DNA of 64,000 bases from Tetraselmis striata (lineage: Eukaryota > Chlorophyta > Chlorodendrophyceae > Chlorodendrales > Chlorodendraceae), in assembly GCA_006384855.1 (NCBI GenBank), contig VCJN01000280.1, positions 1-64,000 of the forward strand, in the 5' to 3' direction. Below, in pieces: positions 22,607 through 35,008 of the stretch (position 1 is its first letter; every line of letters starts with the position of its first letter). A program made the translations under genes and the position numbers. Under the pieces are notes generated by a model that saw only the letters and a list, made by a program, of their open reading frames with translations, was not told the origin of the DNA and did not search any database.

Positions 22607-23382
22607 CTCACACACACACACACACCAAGGATCACCTAACCCAGGATTCCCGATCCTAAGGGAAATTTTTGATGATTTTGCTCGGAACTGCTGTTCCGAG
22701 TTGTGTCCGATTTTTCTATGCCTCAGAGAGAAATGCCTTTCTGGGACCCTTGATACCGACACGTCCACTGAGCGTCGGCCTGTAGTGCAGAAACCCCACC
22801 CTCCTGTCCGCGCGCGCCCCTTTTGAATGCAGTATAAAATAAAATTTCGCGAAATACTTCGGTGACGGAAGTAATTATTTAGACCTACGTACCATATTAA
22901 AGTAACATTTCGGAATATATTCACCACTAACGAGTCACTTTTGTGAACATATTTGCTCGTCACCCCGCCCGCGCATCGGCCACATGTGAGTGTGATGTAT
23001 ATTATGAAAGTACTGCCCATGCATGCCGTCACCCGGGCAGGCAGATATGTACCGGAAAATATTGTTTTTTCCGTATCCCATTTATTGTTAAATACTAACA
23101 TCCATCATTTGCATTACGGATGGGGTCATCCATGGCATATCGTAGCATTCATTGTACGCAGAGATGTACAGCCAAAGCACGACCAAATGCTGATCGGCTA
23201 CTGATGCCGCTGTTCTTGACAATCATGACGGCGGCCACATATTCACCACCATGGCAGAAGCCATCAACGCGGCGCACGTCACACAGTGAGTGGTGGGATG
23301 CTGCCGCAATCATTACACGCCCCTTTATTCAGCCGGCCGGGAGTCTGCCAGGTACCGTCTCGCAGCGTCTCGTCCGGCGTCG
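21166..23382. other. Intergenic, no gene supported
   Basis: This stretch contains the upstream region of the tyrosine-rich gene on the left and the 3' flank of CPSF2 on the right. A C-run of about 29 bases near 22577 is followed by a CA repeat. Only short unconserved frames are present. Confidence 0.5.
23313..23317 (-). terminator. TGTAA poly(A) signal of CPSF2
   Basis: TGTAA on the minus strand about 70 bases after the CPSF2 stop codon, matching chlorophyte polyadenylation signals. Confidence 0.55.
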
Positions 23383-25524
23383 TCAGCAGAGGTGGTACTG
23401 CCCGTAAACCGCCTCCCGCACCTTGTAGTACTCCTCCGACAGGCAGCCTTCCACCACCAGGTGCCCCTCCTCGCCGCCGCGGCTGACGGTCACGTTGCCG
23501 CTGCAGATGAGCACTCCGCCGTTGAACTCCGCGGAGACGCCCAGCTCCGCCAGCGCCTGCAACGCACAGAGCCGCGGGGCAGCTTGATGACACAGCATTC
23601 GACACTTGCCCCCAATGCATCCCGGTGGACACCACTGAGGTTCATTGGGGAGACACAATAATACTGTACACGGAACCATCCGGGATAGACACCAAGACAT
23701 AAAGCGGGAATCTCAGTGCATCGTGGGTATTTGACAACATGCGATGGAAGAAGGCAGTGAAGAAAAGCCCAAAGCCGCACTGAGGGATCCAAAGATTTGG
23801 CACAAGGATGTACGCCGGGCGGCATTGATATGTCCTACCCGAATACTATATCAATTGGCTTATGGGGAGACACTACTGATGTTCAAGGGCGATACCGAGC
23901 AGCTCGATAGAAAGGAACAGAAAAGGGATGTGTGGTTTCGGAGCGCCTAAGTTTATTGGTGCAGTGTATTGATTTGAACGGACGGCGGGCGGTATTTACC
24001 AACAGCAACTAGCGCAAAGGTGACAAAGACTTTTAAGTGGCCGTGCTTTGCCACCCTTATAGCGACACTAGTAGTCGCTGCGGGCTACCGGTAAGGATTT
24101 CTATCTGATCCGATACGATCCGATAAGGATTATCTGTCATAACGAGTAATCGTAATAGTGCACGTAATTCCTATCGTTGTGCATCATTATGCATTCCCGT
24201 AATGTTATCTAATTTCAAACAATGCACGTGTACTTCTCCTTCATAAATGGGCAATACAGACTCAAACCATGCTGTACTTAGTGCTTCTGAACATCGATTC
24301 GCGATACGACTATTAGTACGATGTATCCGTCAGTTTACTTTCAAAATAGTCCAAAAAAAAACTTTCAACAAAAATTCTAATCTATTCTACTATATTTCGA
24401 ATTGCCAAACTTGCACCCTAATGGACTGTTGAGTCTAGCGCATGCAGCAGCAGCGCGGCGGGGGGTCGCACCTGCTTCACCGCCGACAGCCGCACGTCGC
24501 CGATGAAAATAGTGTCGTCGCTGCCCGTGGCCAGGTCGGCGCTGTTCGCCATCAGCAGCGGCAGCTCCCCCTGCACCGCAGCGGCGCGCCCTCTCAGCAC
24601 CCCAACAGAACGCCGGCCTGCATCACCCGCGCAGACGAGCAGCCCCGCCGCATCTGCCGCCAGTCGCTGCCGACTACCTCGCCTTCGCATCATCATCCCT
24701 CCGCGGTAAAACCTACTCTAGTTCAATTTATGGTGGAGGTTGCCGGCGCACCTCGCCCTCTTGCTGAGAAAGCACGCCGTTGGTCCAGCAGAAGCGGCTG
24801 CCGGCGGTTTCGCGGAAGTGCAGGGTCGGGTAGAACTTGTTGGATATCTCCACCTGCATGCGTTGCGGGCCGCGGCGTCAAGGGCTGGAGCACAGATGTG
24901 TGTGTGGTGTGTGGGTGTGAGGATGTGTGTGTGTGTGGGGGGGGGGGGGGGGGGGGGGAGGGGAAGGGACCTGAAAGGACGGGAACGAGGGCGAGACATC
25001 CACCGTCTCGCCGGTGCCGGGCGTCTTGCACACCATCTTCCAGGCCTTCAGCTCCGAGGAGCAGTACTGTGCCAGCTTGTCCGTGGCCTGCCGGGCCGGG
25101 TGGGCGGACAATACGTCCGGATGGGCGCAGCAGCATCAGAATCAGCTGCCGGAGCAATATCATGTCCGGGAAGTCGCCGACCCCGATGGCGCCGGGTAGA
25201 TTGCCGTGGCGGTCCTTGAGGTTCGAGCGCGGTTTGGCGAGCGCTGGGAGCATTGCGGCACGTCGTTGATGGCACTGTTCGTATTGTTTCATATGTATGA
25301 TGTTGCGGTATATGCCCCATTTTATATAAATCGGATCAACGGTATGCATCGCAGTTTCGATCAAACCCAAAAAGTCGGGCGACGATTATCTCGCGTGACG
25401 GCCACGGTTCGGTCGCGGCGTGTGCATGGCGGGGGTCGACGTGAGTGTATAACGTCGACACGACGAGAGGTCGAAGGCTATATGCGGCACTCCCGCTGTC
25501 GGCCGCGATGGGGATCGATTCCTT

Positions 25525-25558
<34 letters not shown>

Positions 25559-28336
25559 CGGGAAGCGATAGGGGTGGGCTCTCACCTCCGGCGAGCCGTT
25601 CACGACGACCAGCTGCCGCGGCGCCACGTGGCTCACGATGGTGCGCATGCTGCGGCCGTCGGTGCGGCCCTCGTAGTCGAAGGTGGACACGGCGCACTTG
25701 ACCTCGACGCTCGCGGTGGTGGTGACCACCTTGGTGGGGTGCCGCTCCTCGTCGTCCTGGTCGGCACGCACGAGGGGCAGGGGTTGCCGAAAGCCGTCAG
25801 TTCTTTTCACGTAGAGGGCAGTATAGAAGACGCTATCATGATTGACCCCCGCACTGTTAGAGTGGAGCCGAGGGCAATCGGGCGGTCCGAGCACGGTGGG
25901 CCAGAGGGAGGGGGGGGGGGGGGTACACCTGCTGGTCCGCCATGACGACGTCCATGTCGCCCATCGCGCGCGCCGCTTCGCGCAGCGCTACGATGTGCGC
26001 GTCCAGCTGGCAGCCGTACTCGTCCCACTCCATGCTGGGCGGGTCCTCGTCGGGGAACATGGGCGCCACCGAGTCCTGCGCGCCACCGAAGGCAACAAGC
26101 AGCTCGTTACTACTTTCTAAAAAGGAAAGAATTACTGGAGGAAAATAACACCGAGAATATTAGAAAAGGACAAAAACAGTTAAATGAATATAAGACCTAT
26201 CTATTGCCTCGGAGCATTAGTTTCAGAGAAATGGGAGAATAAAGCAGTGAGAAGAGAGAACATTTAGAAAAAGAATACAAAAGAGATAAAAACTAAAAAA
26301 GTATTAAAACAAGAGTACTCGAGCCTTGCGCGACGGACAGTGCCGCACCTTGGGCGCCTCCCCCTGCCGGAAGTCGATGAGCACCTCCTCGCCCGCGTCG
26401 CCGTCCTCCAGTCGCAGCACCAGCTCCATCGACAGCGATGGCTGGTTCTTCAGGCTCGCCGCCATCAGCATCGCCTGGGTCACCACGCTCGAGCTCCTGC
26501 GAGGCCACGCGCCCAGGGCGCAATCATTTCCACCCCCTCACTTGTTACGGCGGGGCTACGGCGGGAAGAGCTGCGCTCGCCCCGTACACATGCCGAACAC
26601 ACACAGACGGTCTGCGGATAACCCCCTCCCCCCCCTGGCGACGCGAAGAGAAACAAACTATTAGACAGGTCGAGTTGACGTATAATATGCTTGTTTCGCG
26701 TCCACTCAGTGTTTTCGCGTCGGCACAAACATTTCGTCGACGCAAAGGCGCAGAACAACTCATTGTTTGTTGCCCCGAAGGACTGTATATATTAATTGCC
26801 CCAAAGGGCTGTACGGTTGTCGGGGGTACAGCCATGCTCGTTCCGGACAAGTTAAATACACGGGGAGAAGGACATCAAGAGGTCCTGAGCTGGGTGGCAT
26901 TACAGTCGATGAACTGACGGAGGCAGGAGCAAGGCGGTGGAGGTCCGCACGAGCGGAGCTGCGGTTGCCGACGAGCTGAGAACACTGCGAATAAAACCCT
27001 GACCTGCCCCTGCATGAGGTCCGATGTCGACGAAACCATAGCTGAGATATAGCAGATGTGCTTATAGGCCGCATGTAGGCTTACAATGAGGGTTCTATAA
27101 GGGCCTCCGCACCCGTACACATAGCATGGCAAACTCCCCCCCCCCCCCCCCCCCCCTCTCCTTACCGTCGAGTCGTCTCCTGCTCCATGTCCACCTCCTG
27201 CTGTGCCTCCGCCACGCGCTCCTCCTCCTTCTGCCGCTCCTTCTCAGCCTATTGGGGGGAGGCAGGCGGAATGATGGGCAGAGTATCAGCGTGGCGCACT
27301 TGTCGGCATGCGCGAAGGCAACCATAGCCAGCTGGGGGGGGGGGGGGGGGGGGGGATTACCTCGTGCGCGGCCAGCTCCTCGCCCTCCAGCGGCACCGTC
27401 TTGGACAGGCTCAGCTCCAGCTGCAGCGGGCTGTTGTCGGCGTGCTTCTGCACGCGGCTCGCCACCGTCCCGGGCTGCACGAGCGACACACGTCAGGAGG
27501 GGCGCACGCGCGGTGGCACATCAGGAGCGCCCTCGTGCGGTGACGGTCTCGTATTTCAGCGCTTATATAACAATAAGCGGCGCCAATGATGAATTAACTA
27601 AACAAAGCCGGAAACGCAACGATCCGGCGGGAGGGGGCAGTGCGCCCCGCAAGGGAGCACCCACTAGCTTGGGAGGGCGGTGGTAAGCGGAGGTGGTCTC
27701 TGCTACAAGAGGGGGACTCTTCCGGTTGGTGGTTATTACTAGACATTTCGTCGTCTGCAGTGCATGGCAGCGGCAGGGTGCGTCGTTGATACCATTGTCC
27801 AACTACGGTCGCACTGCATGGAATAGCATGGCATAGCATAGCATAGCATGGCATAGCATAGCATAGCATAGCATAGCATAGCATAGCATAGCATAGCATA
27901 GCATGGTGCGCTACAGTGGTGTAGGAAGAGGGTGTGGGGGCCAAACGGTGCGCCGCCTCACCTGCGCCGTCTCCGTGAAGATGACGGTGTTCTTCGCCTC
28001 GGACGCCCACTGCGCAAAGAGCTCCCGGCTGAGCCCCGTCTCGAGGCCCGGCCCCGTCGCCAGCACGACGGCGGGCACGGAGGGCGGCAGCGCCTCCAGC
28101 TCCGCGACGCTGTGCATCAGCTTGAGGAACCTGCGGGCCAACACACGTGGAGCGCGCCAGGCGAGCATCAGATTCTACGCCCGCCCCTACAATCACGATA
28201 CAACCATTTGATTTGGTTCGCGTATCGCGAACAAAAGGAATGGTTTGGCACCATCGAGTCGGAGATTCAATGGTGCATGTGTGGCCTATTCAGATATACT
28301 TCCGGATGAGTACAGTTTTCCTTCTTTGCCGGGGGA

Positions 28337-28367
<31 letters not shown>

Positions 28368-29127
28368 TGGAAGAGGGGGAGGTTAATAACAGAATATATA
28401 ATATGATAAAAAATAGAAATATGTAAAGAAAATATGTACTATATATAACATGTTTATCATATTGTATATATCACTAGATCTATGATATATATAGATCCTA
28501 TATATCTATTAAAATGTTAACGGGCTGTCGGTTTATCAAGATAAGAAGACAACAAAATATTGACGTCGACGCCCCTGGTTGCGTTCGTATGAAGGTCGTA
28601 TTTGGATATGGTATTAATGTGCTTAATACATTACATATATTTATATGTGTACCCGTAATCTATTATATGGATTATAAGATATTACGTTTCCTGGTGTATT
28701 ATAATATGTACGGTACACATAGAGTAAAATCAGGGAACCCTTCGGGGTAAGCGGGGTTGTGGTAGTAAGGCAAGCGCGGGAAGGCCGGATGGGCTCTATC
28801 ACAGGCACTCAGGCATGGAAGGGACTCCTGACACCAAGAGGACGGGGGCAGGGAGCCCCCAAATGACGGCGTGATGCCCTGTGGCATGGTGCGGCAGCAG
28901 TCTCCCGGGCCGGCACCTGGTCTCAAAGGGGTTGGGGTGGTCGCGCGAGCGCTCGAACTTGCGCGTCAGCGTGTCGCTCATCCACTCCAGCTGGCTCTTG
29001 GCAAACTCCATGATGTTGTAGGCCTGAGTGCGCGCGCATTTCCACAAGCTGCGGTCAGAAGCGGGCACACATACGGGGCAGGTGAGGCAGCCGTGATGCC
29101 TGTGGTGGTAGTGGTGGTGGTCGTGTG

Positions 29128-29179
<52 letters not shown>

Positions 29180-32100
29180 CGAGAGAGAGAGGGAGAGAGA
29201 GGGTGGGAGGGAGGGAGGGAAAGGGACGCATCAAGGGTCACGACCTACTGACGATCAAGAATCATTTGTTTAAGTAAAAGCATTTTAATTATAAGTATAA
29301 GCAGTAGTAGAAGCATGAATATTAGGCAGTCTAAACTCGGAAAGCTCCGGATGGAATGTGATCGGATCTGCTCTGATCTTTGATTTGGGTTGGACTGGTT
29401 TGAACTGGGTCAAACAAGCGGCTAAACAATCCGGTAGATTGGCCTGACACACCGATGTAGCACGGCTAGAAGCCCGGCGACTCGGGTAAATCAAGGCTCC
29501 TGTTTCACTCACCATCTAATTGTCAATAAATATGATAAATCGGCACCTAAACGATGAAATTTGTTGTTTGGTTTTGAAATGCCTGATGCCTCAGATCATC
29601 TTGATCTCTGTTGGGGTCAGTGGTGCGGACACTCACTCGCGCGTTTGGTGGCGATGCAGCGGGAAGAAGGCCAAGGCGGGGAGAGGGTTGCAAGGGGGGA
29701 GGGGAGAAGGGGGGGGGGGGGGGGGGGGGGGTTGTGAGGCAGCTCTTAGAGACCTGGCTGCTGAGGAAGACGAGCGGGTACACCATGCGCTTCTCCGTCC
29801 AGTACTGGTCCAGGAAGAGCAGCAGCTCCAGCGCGCGCCCCGCGCTGTCCACCGGCAGCAGCACGTTCCCGTCCGCGCGCAGCGCCGCCAGGATAGTGTC
29901 TGGGGGGCGGCCGGGCCCGGGCCCAGGGACAGGGGGGGGGGGGGGGGGGGTTCAAGTCCGCCCCGAGGGCCACGGCATGAGGTTCACAGCAAGCAGAGTT
30001 CCGTCTTGAGTGCGACTTCCCATGTGCAAAGGGGCGGTGTGACTCGTCTCACCCGCGAGCTTGTTGTCGCGCTGGCGGCGGTCCAGCGGGTTGGCCAGCA
30101 TGTTGTAGGCGTCCGTGATGAGCACCGCCGGACGGGTGAAGGCCGTCTCCAGCGGCGTGCCGTTGAGGTGCCTACGGGCAAGGGCAGTCGGAAAGAGGGC
30201 AGGGACGAGGCACGGGGGACGAGGCACGGGGGGGGGGGGGGGGGCTACTTAGCTCACGCATAGCCGGCTGGTCGGGGCATCGGGGGCCTCTTGAGGTGTA
30301 TCCGGCCGTAACCCACGTGAAACATACCCCATTGAAGACATGTGCGTTTCCAGGGAGAGGGCTCAGCTGTCTACCCCTTTCGGGAATGCGGTGATCCCCT
30401 TTCTCCACCTACAGCTTCATGTAGGGCTACAGGTCTCTCTCTCTCCTTCTCTCTCTCTCTCTCTCTTTCGAGGGACTGGCACCTGGTGTGGAGCTGGCTT
30501 ACCCCGTACGAATTCCGCCCTACGAGGGGCTCTGCAGCAGCTCAGATGCCGCAGTTTCTAAATGCGCTGCATTGGTGACAGACGAGCCCTGGCGCCCTGA
30601 GGGGCCAGGACAGCCAGCCCGCGCACTTGATGGGCACAACTCTGTAGGCTGGCAGAGCTCACCGAGATCATAATCTCCATGTAACGCCGTACCCGGTCAC
30701 ACCCCAGTGTACCACAGGTGCCAAACCGAATGCCCCAAAACCCCACCCCATCCACCGAGGATCTCCCAGAGCACCCATCCCGCTGCTGAAACATAACATT
30801 CCGCTCAAAATCCGAGTGAAGTGACCCGACAAGTCACGCCGCCCCTCGAGCTCGGGCTCTTGCCCCTGCCCCCCCGGCAACTCCCTGGGGTGGTCCAAGG
30901 GGGCCGCCCCCACGCACCGCTCGCGCCGGTGGTTGTAGTCCACCGCGTACACCAGCTCCTCGCCGCCCACCTGGATGCTCCACACCGCGCCGCCCAGCGT
31001 GTGCCCCGCGCAGAAGGGCGTCACCGTCACGCCCGCGCACCGGCCCGCCAGCCGCTTGCGCTGCTGGAAGCGCAGCGGCTGGATCTTGGTGAACGCGGCG
31101 TCGATGTCGTCCAGGTCCAGCAGCTGCGAGCCCTCGTTCGAGCGGCTGATGGACTGGTGTGTGTGCGGGAGGGGATTGGGACGGGGACAGGGGGCAAGGG
31201 TGGGGATGCGGGTGGCACGTGCGTAGCCCTCAGTCACGCTGTTCAACTCAGAATTGATCAGGTGAAACTGAGAATTCACAGACGCTTAGGGGACCCCGTG
31301 CGCATCCCAAGCTGCGCCAACTTCAGCCTACGCTCTCCCCTTCAGCACGCAGGCTCGGGCGCGAGTTCTTAGGGATTGGCAACCGGGCCAAGGCTGCCAC
31401 GTATAGATGCTATTACGGCCGGGGCACTTGGGGAGAGCATACCAAGCGCGTGACAGGGTGGCGGGAGCTGGGTCCCTTCTACGTGAGCCCGCCGCATCAG
31501 GGCACGCCATCATCGCACTGCAAGTGTGAACTGTAACTGTACCGCCGCGCCATTGTCAAGCGGAGCGTCACTTGAGTCGGTGTATCACGTTAAGTCAAGT
31601 TACGCCGGGCCAAGGTGAGGTCACGCCCCACCCAGGCAGGGACGGGGCACAGCCGCTCCGAATCGAGGGCATGAGGGTGCGGGTAAGGACAGCAAACGCA
31701 CACGCAGCCGGGACCCGGTGTGTGTGTGTGTGGGGGGGGGGCACCTGGTCATACATGAGCAGGAAGCCCATCTTCTGCACGGGCAGCGTGGCGTAGATGG
31801 GCGCGCAGAGGCCGAGCTTCCCCACGGCGTAGGGCAGCGCGCCCAGGTGCTCCATGTCGCAGTGGCTCAGCAGCACCGCGTCGATCTTGGGCGCCCACCT
31901 GCGCCGTGGCAATGGGAACACCGCGAAATAAGAGCCTCCCCGGCCTGCCAGAGGTCAGAACTACAGACGAAACCATGGCGCCTGCTCCGGTACTCGTGCC
32001 GACGCACCACCGGGAACTGGGCTTGCATGCAGCCTACCCAAACATTCGCTATGCTCTGGCCACAGTTTTGCGCCCATTGGACCTCTGGCATACGGCAGGG

Positions 32101-32608
32101 CAGGCTCTCATGCGCAGCATCCACATTACCGCACCAGCACCCGTGGACAAACCTATAGCAGAGCTGTAGCGAATGCTCGTACAGGCTGCGGGGAGACGTT
32201 CGTGACAGGTTCACATGTGTGCGCCGAGGCAGGTCCGCCTCGGCGGCAGGGTGGGGACGTGACAGGGTGAATGGCCGGTGGGGGAAAGAGGAGAGAGCGG
32301 GGGGGGAGGGGGGGGGGGGGGGGGGAACGAACTCCTTGAGCGGCTGGATGAGCTCCTCCGACAGGCACCCGTCCCAGCCGCAGTCCAGCAGCAGGTGCAG
32401 CTCCCCCACCTGCAGCACGCCGCCGGGCGCACAGGGATCAGCGGGGCATGGCGGCGCTCTGTCCCACCCCTCCCAGGCAACTGCCCCCGGGTGCCCCGGC
32501 TCCCTGGGTGCCCGGCGGGGGAGGGCGCACCTGCAGCACGTAGCAGAGCGGGCTGCGCCCCATCACGCCGTACAGCGGCGTGAACTTGAAGGACTGCGGC
32601 GACGCCAT
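23383..32608 (-). CDS. CPSF2: Cleavage and polyadenylation specificity factor 100 kDa subunit
   Basis: The non-catalytic metallo-beta-lactamase/beta-CASP partner of CPSF73 in mRNA 3'-end processing. Seventeen exons: 32608-32531, 32409-32329, 31885-31745, 31153-30918, 30171-30053, 29899-29754, 29023-28917, 28130-27962, 27474-27361, 27248-27166, 26496-26349, 26075-25929, 25756-25586, 25087-24971, 24853-24752, 24570-24472, 23556-23383. They give 743 residues (human 782). Landmarks: [115 protein letters not shown] and the C-terminal [29 protein letters not shown] lacks the full HxHxDH zinc motif, as expected for CPSF100. Exon 3 uses an AAG acceptor to keep phase, and a CAG thirteen bases upstream would not fit. 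The gene shares its upstream region with a phosphatase gene. Confidence 0.95.
26100..26315. other. AT- and purine-rich block in a CPSF2 intron
   Basis: About 200 bases dominated by A and G on the + strand (AAAAAGGAAAGAAT, GAAAAAGAATACAAAAGAG), standing out sharply from the GC-rich surroundings. No gene is seen. It could be an inserted AT-rich sequence. Confidence 0.5.
26965..27115 (+). mobile_element. MITE-like element, copy C
   Basis: Carries GAGAACACTGCGAATAAAA, GAAACCATAGC and TATAGGCCGCATGTAGGC in the family's order and ends GCACCCGTA. It lies in a CPSF2 intron. Confidence 0.45.
27824..27904 (+). repeat. GCATA pentanucleotide microsatellite
   Basis: About fifteen units of GCATA with a few GCATG variants, inside the CPSF2 intron between exons 8 and 9. 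Likely length-polymorphic. Confidence 0.9.
28380..28740. other. Strongly AT-rich island in a CPSF2 intron
   Basis: About 360 bases of very low GC with ATATATAGATC-type repeats, next to a G-run at 28341-28367. A 78-codon frame at 28514-28750 is hydrophobic and unrecognised. The composition resembles organellar or transposon DNA rather than this genome's introns, and its origin cannot be told by eye. Confidence 0.5.
29127..29190 (+). repeat. GT/GA dinucleotide microsatellite
   Basis: About twenty GT units followed by GA units in the CPSF2 intron between exons 6 and 7. Confidence 0.85.
31997..32142 (-). mobile_element. MITE-like element, copy F
   Basis: On the minus strand it starts GGGTGCTGGTGCGGTAAT, carries GCATGCAAGCCCAGTT like copy B, and ends GGTGCGTCGGCAC. 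It lies in the second CPSF2 intron. Confidence 0.5.
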
Positions 32609-33080
32609 GGCTCCGTCGGCTGAGACACCGATGCCTGGAGGGGGAGGGGGGCAGCCCGACAGTCAGGGAACACGGTCACGGGGCGGGCGCGGCGGGCGCT
32701 GCAGCTTGACTGAATGGAGCGAGCAGCCACCGCCACCCCCACCCACCCCGGCCCCCATCCACCCCCACCCCCGATCCCCTGCTGCTCAGCCTTCTAGATG
32801 CTGAGCTTGGGTATAAACAGGCAGACGGGGCGCAAGCAGCAGCAGCGGCAGCAGCAGGGGCAGCAACGGCGGCAGCCTTGTCCTCCCACCTGCTCTCCTC
32901 TTGCCGCAGTGCCTGGACTCCCACTCCCACGCCAACTCACCCACAGTGAGGCCGCCGGCAGCGGGCGGGTGGGAGCAGCTGTGAGCGTGATGCTGGCAGG
33001 GGGGGGGCACGAGAGTTTGGTCCGATGGGTGTGTGTTTGTCGGGGGCTGCGCGCGCAGACGTGTGTGTGTGTGTGGGGGG

Positions 33081-33111
<31 letters not shown>

Positions 33112-33846
33112 AGGGGGGTCCTCCTAGCCAGCTGGTGACGGCTAGCGACTATTGTAGATCAGTGACTTTCTTTGCGGCTCAGTGGCGCTCCCTTCCCCGC
33201 TGCCCCTCGCACGTTTGAAGACCGGGGCGGGCGATCAGAGATGCGCGGCTCGCGGGCAGCTGGTGCGTACCCCGTGGCAGTCCGGTGCTGCGGTATGCGC
33301 GCTTACTGCGGTTTCATGCTCCCCTGTCGCGACAGGTGTTGCGCGCGCGCAAGTGACGACGACGGCGAAGCGAGAGCGGCGGCGTCACCTCCCTGCTGGT
33401 AGCGTCACCTCGCTGCTGATGGGCGAATTAGTCGTTTCACCCTCATCGGGCGGTGCCCTCTTCCGGGGAGGTTAGGGTTATAGAAATGTGTAGCCCTATC
33501 TAGAGGTTCTGTGCTGAACTAGGGCTTCATCGCAAACCATAGACAACCCCGCCGCGCCGAGCAGCCCCCGCCAACCCCCAGCACCCGGCAGCCCGCCGGC
33601 GGCTGGCGAAAGCGGTCGTCCTACCGATGATGGAATCGACGGTGGATATGAGAGCAAGCTGCCCAAAGCGAAACGCTGTCATCCCACCGTGCCGCACTGT
33701 CTCGGTCTCATCCAGGTAACAGCAACGCCGATATACAGGTTTCTGCGGCTGCGTGGGTGTCCGGCCCGGCACCGCCCGGCGTCGAGAGACCCGTGCTGCT
33801 GCAGCCTAAAACAAAATCGCTCGTCGGCGGGCGGCGCGAGCGCGCC
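32609..33846. promoter_or_regulatory. Divergent upstream region of CPSF2 and the phosphatase gene
   Basis: No coding segment is supported. Two genes start on opposite strands from it. It contains a GCAGCAGCGGCAGCAG stretch near 32836, a GT run then about 40 mostly G bases at 33061-33117, and no evident TATA box. Confidence 0.45.
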
Positions 33847-35008
33847 ATGGCCAAGCTCAGCCTCATTGTGGCGGGCACGGCGTCGCTGTTCGGCCTGAAG
33901 GCCTTCCTGCTCCGGCGCTACCTGCCGCTTCCGTTGCTGCTGGCGCTGGGGCAGACGACAGCGGTGGGGTACATAGTGGCCGCGGCCGCGAGCAACCGGT
34001 TCGCGGGGCACACCACGGGGCTGCTCGGGAAGACGCCTCGCGGCGGCTTCCGCTGGTGGAGCTACCCCGTATGGTGGCCGTACCACCTGGGGCTTACGCT
34101 CAAGCTGGCGGTGCAGCAAAGCGTGCAGAGCGAGGATATCTACAACCCCGTGGGAAAGGGATGGTGAGCTGACGCTGCTCCGGCAGGACTGGACTGATAA
34201 ATGCTCGCAGCATGCTACATTTACACTACTCTTTCAGTGGGTTGATAGTAGCATGTATAGAAGCGTATTCAATATAGCAAGATTACTGCAGATTTTCTTG
34301 TGTGTACTCCCTCTGGGGCCACTTTGTCCCCTGATGCCTCGTCTCGGCCGAATGCTGCGCAGGTACATCGGCAGCTGGCCCCGGCTACCGGAGCATTTGC
34401 CGCCAGGGGAGGTCGCCGTGCTGGACTGCACCTGCGAGCTTGCGAAGAAGCATGACAAGCCGTACCTGTGCCTGCCAACATGGGACTGCCAAGGTAACGC
34501 ACCACCATGGGTTTTCAACCGCGTATGCCGCCCCTTTATGAGGCTAGCCGGCTCAATTTCTGGGCTGCAAATGAAGGATGGAGTCGTGTGCAATGAGGGC
34601 AATGGTGGACCTGCAGCCTGATGCACTGTATCTACTTCTCCTTGCAGGGCCGTCCTCGGAGCTGATTTCCCTTGGGATGGCATGGGCGGCGGATCAGCAG
34701 CGCCGCGGGCGCGAGGTCCTGGTGCATTGCGCGCACGGTGGGTCCGCCTGCGCCTACGTGAGCACAGCATGCCTGCCCCCCAGCCAGCCAGGGGCGTAGC
34801 TCACTCGCCGCACCGGTTGCCAATTCGCCCTGATTGTTCAACAGGCCACGGCCGCAGCTGCACCGTGCTGTGCGCTGCGCTGATCAACGAGGGCGTGGTG
34901 TCAAACATCGACGAGGCACTGGCGTACGTGCAGCGCACGAGGCCCAAGGCCAAGCTGAACCCCTCCCAGCGGCGGGCGCTGGAGCAGTGGCTGCAGTCCT
35001 GGACTTGA
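33847..35008 (+). CDS. Membrane-anchored dual-specificity protein phosphatase
   Basis: A cysteine-based phosphatase expected to dephosphorylate Ser/Thr/Tyr residues or a lipid or nucleotide phosphate. Exons 33847-34163, 34363-34493, 34648-34737 and 34845-35008 join in phase to 233 residues. The catalytic loop is HCAHGHGRS, with Cys177 and Arg183 at the C-x5-R spacing. Exons 3 and 4 are split exactly inside this loop. Asp147 in PTWDCQ is a candidate general acid. The N-terminal 50 residues hold two hydrophobic segments (FLLRRYLPLPLLLALG and AVGYIVAAAA), so the enzyme is probably anchored in a membrane with the catalytic domain attached. The domain is short (about 125 residues), as in atypical DSPs. 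The substrate cannot be told from sequence. The start is the first ATG in frame, in a GCGCCATGG context. Confidence 0.88.

Noticed and set aside
23256-23295. A CCACCATGGC start context with a 12-codon frame
   Set aside because: Too short, with no support, and it overlaps the 3' flank of CPSF2.
27824-27904. A possible CRISPR-like array of regular repeats
   Set aside because: It is a simple GCATA microsatellite with no spacers, in a eukaryotic intron.
28514-28750. A 78-codon hydrophobic frame in the AT-rich island
   Set aside because: It lies wholly inside a CPSF2 intron, and low-GC DNA yields such frames by chance.
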